Assembly (NCBI GenBank): GCA_018669845.1
Contig: JABHSO010000092.1
Location: forward strand, 1 to 55,391
Origin: Gammaproteobacteria bacterium
GTDB taxonomy: Bacteria > Pseudomonadota > Gammaproteobacteria > GCA-001735895
Length of the DNA: 55,391 nucleotides
Direction of reading: 5' to 3'
Below are positions 44,775 through 52,934 of the stretch, piece after piece. The position numbers were made by a program, and so were the translations under genes. The notes beneath the pieces were generated by a model. That model was not told where the DNA came from and made no database searches. It saw nothing but the letters and a program-made list of their open reading frames with translations. Each line of letters starts with the position of its first letter. Positions within the stretch are counted from its first letter, which is position 1.

Positions 44775-45755
44775 TTAATCGACTTTAAAACAAGCAATCA
44801 ATCTATCTTGAAATGATTTTAATTCGGGGCGTGATACTTTACATTGATCCATCACATAGGGACATCGCTGATGAAATGCACAACCTGTAGGAGGATCTAA
44901 TGGTGATGGCAACTCTCCTTTCAAAGAAACTCGTTTAGCACGTTTATCAGGATCAACAAATGGTGTGCTGGCAAGCAGTGCCTGAGTATATGGATGTTGA
45001 GGTGAACTAAAAATAGCATCCCGTGAACCTTGTTCTACAGGTCTTCCAAGATACATAACCATAACATCATCAGCGATATGTTCTACCACACTTAATCCAT
45101 GAGAAATGAAGACGTAGGCGGTATTTAACTCATCCTGTAAGTCCATAAGCAGGTTAAGAACCTGAGCCTGAATAGAAATATCCAGTGCAGAAACAGGTTC
45201 ATCTGCAACCACTAAAGTTGGCTTTAACATCAGTGCTCTGGCAATAGCGATACGTTGACGTTGCCCACCTGAAAACATATGTGGATATCGACCAACATGT
45301 TCTGCTCGTAATCCAACTTTCTCTAACATGGTTACAACAAGATCGTTGCGTTCTTTAGCATTCAAAGAAGTATTGATTTTCAAAGATTCACTTAAGATTG
45401 AACCGACATTTTTACGAGGGTTTAGAGATCCATAAGGATCCTGAAAAATCATTTGAACAGATTTTCTTAGCTGTTTGATTTGACTTTTATTTGATTGATC
45501 AACATTCTGCCCATTAAGACTGAGCTCTCCTTCTGTTCGTTCCTCAATGAAAGTTAATAATCGGGCCAGTGTAGATTTTCCGCAACCGGACTCACCCACT
45601 ACAGCAAGCGTTTTACCCGCGCGTAATTCAAAACTCACTCCATCAAGCGCTTTTAAATCGATATGTTTGGAAAATGCAGAAGGTTTAACCGAGTAATACT
45701 TTTTAAGGTTATGACCTACAGCAACCAGTTTATTATTGTTGTCGGCTTCAGTCAT
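44775..45755 (-). CDS. dppF: Dipeptide ABC transporter ATPase DppF
   Basis: 326 residues with Walker [31 protein letters not shown], the signature [17 protein letters not shown], Walker [22 protein letters not shown] and the oligopeptide-family C-terminus ([27 protein letters not shown]), whose cysteines may hold an Fe-S or metal site. Its start overlaps dppD by 8 bp. Confidence 0.95.
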   Translation of the reverse strand: MTEADNNNKLVAVGHNLKKYYSVKPSAFSKHIDLKALDGVSFELRAGKTLAVVGESGCGKSTLARLLTFIEERTEGELSLNGQNVDQSNKSQIKQLRKSVQMIFQDPYGSLNPRKNVGSILSESLKINTSLNAKERNDLVVTMLEKVGLRAEHVGRYPHMFSGGQRQRIAIARALMLKPTLVVADEPVSALDISIQAQVLNLLMDLQDELNTAYVFISHGLSVVEHIADDVMVMYLGRPVEQGSRDAIFSSPQHPYTQALLASTPFVDPDKRAKRVSLKGELPSPLDPPTGCAFHQRCPYVMDQCKVSRPELKSFQDRLIACFKVD

Positions 45756-46698
45756 TGCCTAACTCCGGATAAAAACAACGAACATTCAGCTTTTCATCCC
45801 AGTTTACTGCTTCGCTTGCACAGCGTTCCCTGGCAGATTTACAACGGGGATGAAATAAACAACCCGTAATATGATCATAAGGCCCGGGAACAACTCCAGA
45901 AATAGTGGGTAAACGTCGCATGCCTTTACTGCGTTCAGGCAATGCTTCAAGCAACGCGCGTGTATAAGGGTGACGTGGACTGTGAAATAAATCAGAAACA
46001 TCCTGAGATTCTACTTTCTGCCCTGCATACATCACATTAACTCTATGTGCCGTTTCAGCAATGACGCCCATATCATGAGTAATTAGCACCAGAGCCATAT
46101 CACGTTCCTGTTGCAGGCTAAGCAGCAAATCAAGTATCTGAGCTTGAATAGTTACGTCCAGTGCTGTGGTAGGTTCATCGGCAATCAATAATTTAGGATT
46201 ACAGGCTATAGCCATTGCAATCATGACGCGCTGATTCATGCCTCCTGATAGCTGATGAGGGTAAGACTTCATTCGTCGCTTAGGGTCAGGAATACCCACC
46301 TGATCAAGTAACATTTCTGCACGTTCAAGTAATTCTTTTTTACTACCACCAACATGCACTTTTAACGCTTCAACAATCTGATATTCAGCCGTGTAACAGG
46401 GGTTAAGACTGGTCATTGGTTCCTGAAAAATCATAGCGATATCTTTGCCAATAATTTTTCTCTGTTGCTTTGGCTTCAAGCTTAATAAATCATGTCCATC
46501 AAACAAAAGTTTATCAGCGGTAATGACTCCCGGGTAAGCAATTAAGCCCATCAAGGCGAGCATTGAAACACTTTTTCCAGAGCCTGACTCTCCTACAATT
46601 CCCAGAACATCGCCAGAATCAAGCTTTATAGACAGGCTGTCAACAGCCGTGTAATCACCAAACTGAACACTCAGGTTTTCTATTTCTAATAAGGCCAT
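45748..46698 (-). CDS. dppD: Dipeptide ABC transporter ATPase DppD
   Basis: 316 residues: Walker [26 protein letters not shown], signature [17 protein letters not shown], Walker [23 protein letters not shown] and the C-terminal [26 protein letters not shown]. It pairs with DppF to drive the DppBC channel; dppC ends 13 bp upstream. Confidence 0.95.
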   Translation of the reverse strand: MALLEIENLSVQFGDYTAVDSLSIKLDSGDVLGIVGESGSGKSVSMLALMGLIAYPGVITADKLLFDGHDLLSLKPKQQRKIIGKDIAMIFQEPMTSLNPCYTAEYQIVEALKVHVGGSKKELLERAEMLLDQVGIPDPKRRMKSYPHQLSGGMNQRVMIAMAIACNPKLLIADEPTTALDVTIQAQILDLLLSLQQERDMALVLITHDMGVIAETAHRVNVMYAGQKVESQDVSDLFHSPRHPYTRALLEALPERSKGMRRLPTISGVVPGPYDHITGCLFHPRCKSARERCASEAVNWDEKLNVRCFYPELGND

Positions 46699-46711
46699 GA
46701 GTTAAATATAC

Positions 46712-47605
46712 TCAGGATTTAAGTTTAGGATCGAGAGCATCGCGTAAACCGTCTCCCATCAGATTAAAAGCAAGTACTACGATTAATATGGCCAGACCAG
46801 GAAAAGTAACAACCCACCAGGCACGTTGGATAAACTGTAAAGCACTGGATAACATGGTTCCCCATTCAGGTGTTGGGGGCTGAGCTCCCATCCCCAAAAA
46901 ACCAAGTGCTGCCAGATCCAGAATCGCACTGGAAAAACCCAGAGTAGCTTGAACGATTAAAGGGGCCATACAGTTGGGTAATACGGTAATCCACATCAGT
47001 CGTAACACCCCTGCTCCAGCAACAGTAGAAGCCACCACATAATCTTTGCCCAACTCAGCTAAAGCAGCAGCTCGGGTAAGACGTACAAAGTGTGGAAGTT
47101 GAACAATAATTACCGCCATCGCTGCATTCACCAGGCTTGGCCCAAGAATAGCGACAATAACAATGGCCATCAATAAACTGGGTAAAGCCAACATGACATC
47201 CATCAGGCGCATAATGGCAATATCAATCACGCCCTGATTAAATGCTGATATAAGACCTAGCAATATACCGGCTAATAATGATGATAGAACAACCATGGCT
47301 CCGGTCGATAAAGACACCTGAGCACCATAAATAATGCGAGATAATATGTCTCGCCCAATATCGTCAGTTCCCAATATATATTTTGAAGTGCCACCTTCTA
47401 TCCATACTGGTGGTACCAGAAAAGCATCTCGATATTGCTCAGCAGGTTGATGAGGAGCAACATATGTTGCAAAGATGGCCGATAGGGCAATGATGCCGAT
47501 AACAATAAGACCTACATAGGCACCACGATTGGCTCTAAAAGCATCCCAAATTTCAAACAGAGGATGACGTAATTTGGTAGATTTTTGTAAAACAGAAGTC
47601 TCCAC
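46712..47605 (-). CDS. dppC: Dipeptide ABC transporter permease DppC
   Basis: A 297-residue permease with an N-terminal span after PLFEIWDAFRANRGAYVGL, the LGTDDIGRDILSRIIYGAQVSLSTG motif and the EAA-type loop ELGKDYVVASTVAGAGVLRLM. The start is GTG at 47605, overlapping the dppB stop (TAGTG), with GAGGA upstream, so translation is coupled. Confidence 0.93.
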   Translation of the reverse strand: METSVLQKSTKLRHPLFEIWDAFRANRGAYVGLIVIGIIALSAIFATYVAPHQPAEQYRDAFLVPPVWIEGGTSKYILGTDDIGRDILSRIIYGAQVSLSTGAMVVLSSLLAGILLGLISAFNQGVIDIAIMRLMDVMLALPSLLMAIVIVAILGPSLVNAAMAVIIVQLPHFVRLTRAAALAELGKDYVVASTVAGAGVLRLMWITVLPNCMAPLIVQATLGFSSAILDLAALGFLGMGAQPPTPEWGTMLSSALQFIQRAWWVVTFPGLAILIVVLAFNLMGDGLRDALDPKLKS

Positions 47606-48609
47606 TAGCGACGGATCCTCGGGTTAATAAAGCCATACAACAGGTCGACTAGTAAATTAATGATCATGACTACCGATGCTATCAATAACACACCACCCTG
47701 TAATACCGGATAATCACGACGTTGCACCGATTCAATTAACCACTTACCGACGCCAGGCCAGGCGAAAATAGTTTCTGTTAAAATTGCACCGGCAAATAAA
47801 ACACCCACCTGTAATCCTATGACCGTAACTACGGGAATGAGAGCATTGCGTAAAGCATGCACGATAATAACTCGCCACGGTGTTAGACCTTTGGCCCGCG
47901 CAGTGCGAACATAATCTTCACCCAAAACTTCAAGCATAGAAGATCGTGTCATTCTGGCTATAACTGCAAGGGGAATTGTGCCTAGAGCTATAGCAGGTAA
48001 AATCAAATGACTTAAGGCTGACTGAAACGCACCAACCTCATCAGATAGAAGTGAATCAATTAATAAAAAACCAGTCACTGGTTCCACATAAAAAAGTACA
48101 GATATTCGACCGGAAACAGGTGTCCATCCCAGATTCACCGAGAAGAATAAAATTAGTAGTAAAGCCCACCAGAAAATGGGCATGGAGTAACCAACAAGGG
48201 AAAGCCCCATCGTCGCATTATCAAACAAAGAGCCTCGTTTGACCGCAGCCAGTATTCCTATTGGTAAACCAATCACTAATGCCAGAAATATAGCAAAAAC
48301 AGATAATTCTATGGTTGCCGGAAATAAGGTTAAAAACTCACCCACGACAGAAGATTTAGTGACGATAGAGTTGCCAAGGTCACCTTGAAGTACGTTTTGA
48401 ATATATATCCAGTACTGTTCAAGTAAGGGTTTATCAAGTCCAAGCTGAGCTCTTAAAGCTGCATGTCGAACTGGATCAATACCTCGTTCACCCGCCAGTA
48501 ATTCAATAGGATCACCCGGAACCAGTCGAATTAATGAAAAACTCAACAGAGTTACGCCTATGAAAGTAGGAATTATGAGAGAAACGCGTGTAAGCAGGAA
48601 ACGAAACAT
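47605..48609 (-). CDS. dppB: Dipeptide ABC transporter permease DppB
   Basis: The 334-residue permease begins MFRFLLTRVSLIIPTFIGVTLL, with RLVPGDPIELLAGERG, TRSSMLEVLGEDYVRTARAKGLTPWRVI (EAA loop) and ETIFAWPGVGKWLIESVQRRDYPV. Layout and length match DppB. It lies about 70 bp downstream of the binding-protein gene. Confidence 0.94.
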   Translation of the reverse strand: MFRFLLTRVSLIIPTFIGVTLLSFSLIRLVPGDPIELLAGERGIDPVRHAALRAQLGLDKPLLEQYWIYIQNVLQGDLGNSIVTKSSVVGEFLTLFPATIELSVFAIFLALVIGLPIGILAAVKRGSLFDNATMGLSLVGYSMPIFWWALLLILFFSVNLGWTPVSGRISVLFYVEPVTGFLLIDSLLSDEVGAFQSALSHLILPAIALGTIPLAVIARMTRSSMLEVLGEDYVRTARAKGLTPWRVIIVHALRNALIPVVTVIGLQVGVLFAGAILTETIFAWPGVGKWLIESVQRRDYPVLQGGVLLIASVVMIINLLVDLLYGFINPRIRR

Positions 48610-48682
48610 CGGAATGGATTAATTGTTGCCAGGCTGCATTAATCAGCCTGGCAGTTCAGCTTTAGCTATAAATAAAATCGAT

Positions 48683-50272
48683 TTATTTTAGATCTACACC
48701 GTAGAAAACATGTCCACCAAAAGGATCGATTTTATAATCAACAACGCGGTTACTCATTGGCATGGAAACTTTTGAGTGAGCAATGGTAAACCATGGAGCT
48801 TCTTCTTTGAAAATAACCTGAGCTTGCTTATACAATCTGGTGCGCTCTGCAATATCAGTGGTTAATTTAGCTTTCTTAAGAAGATCATCAAAAGGTTCGT
48901 GACACCAGCGAGCTCTGTTGGCTCCTTTAGAAGCTGCGCAACTCAGTAACACATACAGGAAGTTATCAGGGTCACCATTATCACCGGTCCAACCTAATAA
49001 AGTCGTCATGTGTTCACCTTTTTTACCACGCTTCAGGTACTCGCCCCATTCGTAAGTAACAATTTTTGCTTTGACTCCAACTTTAGCAAAATCAGCCTGC
49101 ATCATTTCTGCCATACGTCTTGCGTTAGGGTTATAAGGACGTTGTACCGGCATAGCCCAGAGGTCAGTTTCAAAGCCATTTGGATACCCGGCTTTAGCTA
49201 ATAGAGCTTTGGCTTTGGCTGGATTATATTCATCATCAATTATGGCATCGTTATATGACCACATGGTTGGAGGAATAGGGTTTTTAGCCGCAACACCAGC
49301 ACCAAGATAAATAGCATCGATAATGGCTTCCTTATTAATCGACATATTCATCGCTTGACGAACCAGTTTGTTATCATATGGTTTCTTCTCAGTGTTGTAA
49401 GCAAGGTAACCCACGTTAAGACCTTCCTGTTCAAGTAGTTGAACGGATTTATCTTTTTTCATGCCAGCAATATCGGCAGGATTGGGATAAGGCATAACGT
49501 GACACTCCCCTGCTTTTAACTTGGCATAACGAACAGCCGCATCGGGAGTGATCGAGAAAATAAGCTTATCGATAGGTGCTTTTCCAGCCCAGTAACCAGC
49601 GTTAGCTTTATAACGGATAACAGCATCTTTTTGATAATGCACTAATTGAAACGGTCCAGTTCCAACAGGATTTTGATCAATTTTGTCTGGCGTACCAGCT
49701 TTATTCATTTTCCTGGAATATTCAGCCGACAGAATCGATGCAAAGTCCATTGCCATATTGGCTATAAATGGAGCTTCAGGCTCATTCAATGTGAAAACTA
49801 CCGTGTAGTCATCGGTTTTTTTAATGCTTTTCAATAATTTCGGCATATCCATGCCATTGAAGTACTCATAAGATCCGCCTGAAAGTTTATGATCTGGATG
49901 ATCTTTCTTCCATTGACGATTAAAACTGTAAAGCACATCATTCGCATTAAAATCACGACTTGGCTTAAAACCCTTGGTGGTATGAAATTTAACGCCATGA
50001 CGCAGATGGAAAGTATAGGTTTTACCATCACTGGAAATATCCCAGGATTCAGCAAGTCCAGGCACTACTTTAGTCGTTCCACGTTCGAAGCCAACAAGTG
50101 AATCGAATATAGCACGTGAACTGGCATCAAAAGTTGTACCAGAAGTATAGAGTGAGGGATTAAATCCTTCAGGGCTTGCTTCGGAACAATAAACCAGTGT
50201 TTTTGCCATTGCACTGCCAGAAAAGACACAGAATGCAGACAAACATAAACTGGAGATCAGCTTGTTTTTCAT
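48683..50272 (-). CDS. dppA: Dipeptide-binding periplasmic protein DppA
   Basis: A 529-residue family 5 binding protein with a signal peptide (about 1-23, ending GSAMAK). KTLVYCSEASPEGFNPSLYTSGTTFDA at the start, YTFHLRHGVKFH, NPVGTGPFQLVHYQ and TTLLGWTGDNGDPDNFLYVLLSC are DppA-like. It is the first gene of the dppABCDF-ald-decarboxylase transcription unit. A GAGAAA-type ribosome site precedes the ATG. Confidence 0.94.
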   Translation of the reverse strand: MKNKLISSLCLSAFCVFSGSAMAKTLVYCSEASPEGFNPSLYTSGTTFDASSRAIFDSLVGFERGTTKVVPGLAESWDISSDGKTYTFHLRHGVKFHTTKGFKPSRDFNANDVLYSFNRQWKKDHPDHKLSGGSYEYFNGMDMPKLLKSIKKTDDYTVVFTLNEPEAPFIANMAMDFASILSAEYSRKMNKAGTPDKIDQNPVGTGPFQLVHYQKDAVIRYKANAGYWAGKAPIDKLIFSITPDAAVRYAKLKAGECHVMPYPNPADIAGMKKDKSVQLLEQEGLNVGYLAYNTEKKPYDNKLVRQAMNMSINKEAIIDAIYLGAGVAAKNPIPPTMWSYNDAIIDDEYNPAKAKALLAKAGYPNGFETDLWAMPVQRPYNPNARRMAEMMQADFAKVGVKAKIVTYEWGEYLKRGKKGEHMTTLLGWTGDNGDPDNFLYVLLSCAASKGANRARWCHEPFDDLLKKAKLTTDIAERTRLYKQAQVIFKEEAPWFTIAHSKVSMPMSNRVVDYKIDPFGGHVFYGVDLK

Positions 50273-50302
50273 TATTTTCTCCTTAGATGAAGTGATTATT
50301 TA

Positions 50303-50324
50303 AAATTTTCCTATTAGAAAATTT
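50303..50324. promoter_or_regulatory. Inverted repeat upstream of dppA
   Basis: AAATTTTC and GAAAATTT form an 8-bp perfect dyad with a 6-bp spacer, 31-52 bp upstream of the dppA ATG, inside the 50273-50514 gap between divergent genes. Its place suggests an operator or a transcript leader hairpin for the dipeptide operon. The regulator is unknown. Confidence 0.35.
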
Positions 50325-50514
50325 AGATGACTTTAATGACAAATTAGATTTATAAGAAAAGTCTATGTTTTAGGCGATTGTATGCCAGCTTATGGCTAAA
50401 TAAAAGGTGTTTATACTAAGTTATACACTTCAGAATAATCTCTCTTAAATGAAATTAATTATGTCCAACTTAAATAATTATTAATGAGTAATATTTTATA
50501 TTCAGGTGAGTAAA

Positions 50515-51153
50515 ATGATAATAAATGGTGCAGCAAATGCCCGTACACGCTTAATTCTGACGCATGGTTCAGGATCAGACATTAATTCTATATTCATGCA
50601 AAAAATGGCTGAGAATATAGCCAATCAAGTTCAGTTAGATGGCGGTTTCAATGTGGTACGTTTTAACTTCCCTTATATGGATAGCATCATAAAGTCTGGT
50701 AAGAAAAGGCCACCGGATCGTGCAGAAAAACTGATTGAAAGCTTTAAAAAAATAATTCATCAACAAACTGAAGATGGAGCCGAAAGAGTATTTATAGGTG
50801 GAAAATCTATGGGAGGCAGAATAGCCAGTATGTTAAGTGACAGTGAAGCCCTGATAAAAGGTTTGATCTGCCTGGGCTATCCTTTTCATCCACCAGGAAA
50901 ACCCGACAAGTTACGTACCGAACATTTATATCAATTACAAACACCCTGCCTAATATGTCAGGGGGAACGCGATAGATTTGGAACTAAAACAGAGATTTCT
51001 GGGTATAAGCTACCAGATAAAATTCAATTTAGCTGGATGACAGATGGAGATCATAGCTTTATTCCGTTTAAAAAATCTGCTGTTACAGAAAGTGATAATC
51101 TTAATCATGCATCAAAAGAAGTAGCTCAATTTATTACCGGACTATGTGGATAA
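50515..51153 (+). CDS. Small alpha/beta-hydrolase of the KANL3/Tex30-like family
   Basis: A 212-residue cytoplasmic protein. RLILTHGSGSDINSIFMQKM (oxyanion region), VVRFNFPYM, the nucleophile elbow IGGKSMGGRIASML, LICLGYPFHPPGKPDKLR and the late histidine in DGDHSFIP make a complete Ser-His hydrolase fold. The substrate of the bacterial family is unknown. ATG 50515 is preferred over GTG 50506, because AGGTGAG in front of it then acts as the ribosome site. Confidence 0.85.
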   Translation: MIINGAANARTRLILTHGSGSDINSIFMQKMAENIANQVQLDGGFNVVRFNFPYMDSIIKSGKKRPPDRAEKLIESFKKIIHQQTEDGAERVFIGGKSMGGRIASMLSDSEALIKGLICLGYPFHPPGKPDKLRTEHLYQLQTPCLICQGERDRFGTKTEISGYKLPDKIQFSWMTDGDHSFIPFKKSAVTESDNLNHASKEVAQFITGLCG

Positions 51154-51161
51154 ATTGGATT

Positions 51162-51815
51162 TTATTTGCGTCGAAAGCTCCAGCTTAAAAATACAATTAG
51201 TACGATAAAACTACTGCCAAAATAAGCAAGCATAAGCAATTCGACATAACTGGTAGACACTTTCAGGTTAGTAATTGGATAATTGATTTCAATGACACCC
51301 GCAACCTGATCTGGTTTGGAATTTAAATGACACTGTAGACACTGTTGCCGAAAGTGGGCCGGATACAAATAACGGATACCCATGTCTCCCTGAATAACTT
51401 TTTCCTGACCTGTTTTAAACACATCAAAAATTGCCAGATCATTTAGACGACGCATTTTATCAAGTTCATCTTCACCAAATAATTCAGCAACTACTTCTCC
51501 TCGAATTACAGAGGTTTGCATACCGGGGCCAGTCTCATCCATACGTTTTGCAGCAGCTGCTATTCCAGCACGGTCCTGTCCTGCCAACATGGCTGTGTAC
51601 ATGGATTCGAATACCATCTCAGAAATATGATTGATTTCGTCATTAGACATATCATCATAGGCATGCTGAGAAAGTAGAGATGCAAATACAAAAAATAGAG
51701 CCATTGATATTGCGGCATAAACAAGCCCTACTTTGAGTAAAAAATGATGAACTCTGTGAGATTCTTTGTGTTCATCCATTAAACTTCTAGGCGATTTACG
51801 TCTTTCAGTTTCCAT
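51162..51815 (-). CDS. Membrane-anchored haem c sensor-like protein (DUF3365/Tll0287-like)
   Basis: The 217-residue protein has an N-terminal cytoplasmic segment rich in charged residues, a membrane span (about 27-48, GLVYAAISMALFFVFASLL), a periplasmic domain with CLQCHLNSKPDQVAG (CxxCH haem c site near 160) and a second span (about 192-212) ending SFRRK. The periplasmic part resembles the Tll0287-like haem/redox sensor domains found in front of HAMP and kinase or GGDEF modules, but no output domain follows. It may be a truncated receptor or a partner of a separate signalling protein. It converges on the hydrolase gene. Confidence 0.75.
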   Translation of the reverse strand: METERRKSPRSLMDEHKESHRVHHFLLKVGLVYAAISMALFFVFASLLSQHAYDDMSNDEINHISEMVFESMYTAMLAGQDRAGIAAAAKRMDETGPGMQTSVIRGEVVAELFGEDELDKMRRLNDLAIFDVFKTGQEKVIQGDMGIRYLYPAHFRQQCLQCHLNSKPDQVAGVIEINYPITNLKVSTSYVELLMLAYFGSSFIVLIVFLSWSFRRK

Positions 51816-51923
51816 AGATTCACCTGTAATTATATTTGTGCTTCTACTCTACTAGCCAGTTTGAAAAAATGAACCCCAAAAAAGATATTATCTGCTCTAG
51901 ATCAATTTATTTTTTAAGTGATA

Positions 51924-52775
51924 TCAAAAGATAATGGTTTTATTACCATCTACCATAATTCTATCTTCCAGGTGATACCGAAGGCCTCTTGCCAAGACCT
52001 GTTTCTCGATATCTTTACCTAACCGAACTAAATCTTCTACCTTGTCAGAATGATTAACCCGTTGAATATCCTGGTCAATGATTGGCCCTTCATCAAGATC
52101 GGTAGTAACATAATGGCAGGTAGCACCAATTAGTTTCACGCCACGGTCAAAAGCCTGATGATAAGGCTTTGCCCCGATAAATGAAGGCAGAAAACTGTGG
52201 TGAATATTTATCACCTGATGTTTATGACGGTGGCAAAAATCTTCAGGCAATATTTGCATATACCTGGCTAATACGATGGTTTCAACATCATATCCTTCAA
52301 TAAGGGACTGCATTTGTGAAAAAGCCTGCGCCTTATTCTGTTTATCGACAGGAACACAGTGGAAAGGAATATCACAACACTCAACTTGACGACCTAACTC
52401 CTGATGATTCGCAATCACACAACTAATCTCACAGGGTAAATCTCCACTTCTCCAGCGATCAAGCAAATCAGACAGGCAATGAGAAGCTTTGCTTGCAAAA
52501 ATAGCTACCTTTTTAGGCTGATCACTATCCACAATAGACCAGTTCATGGAAAACTTTTCAGCCAGCGGTGAAAAAGATTGCCTGAAACCTTCTATGCCAA
52601 AAGGTAAGGATTCAGCTTTAATTTCTATTCTTGAATAAAACCAGTTATTCGCTTCTTCTGAATGTTGTGATGATTCGGTGATCCAGCCTGAAAGTAAAGA
52701 TATAAAGCTGGTTACTTCTGAAACCAGTCCGATTTGGTCTGGACAATCGAAGAGTAAACGATAGGTGTGATTCAT
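51924..52775 (-). CDS. purU: Formyltetrahydrofolate deformylase
   Basis: The 283-residue enzyme hydrolyses 10-formyl-H4folate to formate and H4folate. An N-terminal ACT domain (YRLLFDCPDQIGLVSEVTSFI) is followed by the formyltransferase-type catalytic core: VIANHQELGRQ, LARYMQILPEDF, VINIHHSFLPSFIGAKPYHQAF (catalytic Asn-His) and ATCHYVTTDLDEGPII (Asp). The ACT domain normally senses glycine and methionine. It supplies a non-energy-conserving way from folate-bound C1 to formate beside the ligase at 16793-18487. Confidence 0.95.
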   Translation of the reverse strand: MNHTYRLLFDCPDQIGLVSEVTSFISLLSGWITESSQHSEEANNWFYSRIEIKAESLPFGIEGFRQSFSPLAEKFSMNWSIVDSDQPKKVAIFASKASHCLSDLLDRWRSGDLPCEISCVIANHQELGRQVECCDIPFHCVPVDKQNKAQAFSQMQSLIEGYDVETIVLARYMQILPEDFCHRHKHQVINIHHSFLPSFIGAKPYHQAFDRGVKLIGATCHYVTTDLDEGPIIDQDIQRVNHSDKVEDLVRLGKDIEKQVLARGLRYHLEDRIMVDGNKTIIF

Positions 52776-52934
52776 AAATTGAGTATTAAGAGTATTTTTG
52801 ACTATTGAACTACGTAGATAATTTAAGAATATATCAGATCAACATATCAATGTAGAATTCTATCGTTTATTTTTCATTTATCCCAATCCCGTATACAAAT
52901 ACAGGAACAGGATTAACAAATATCTAGATAAAGC

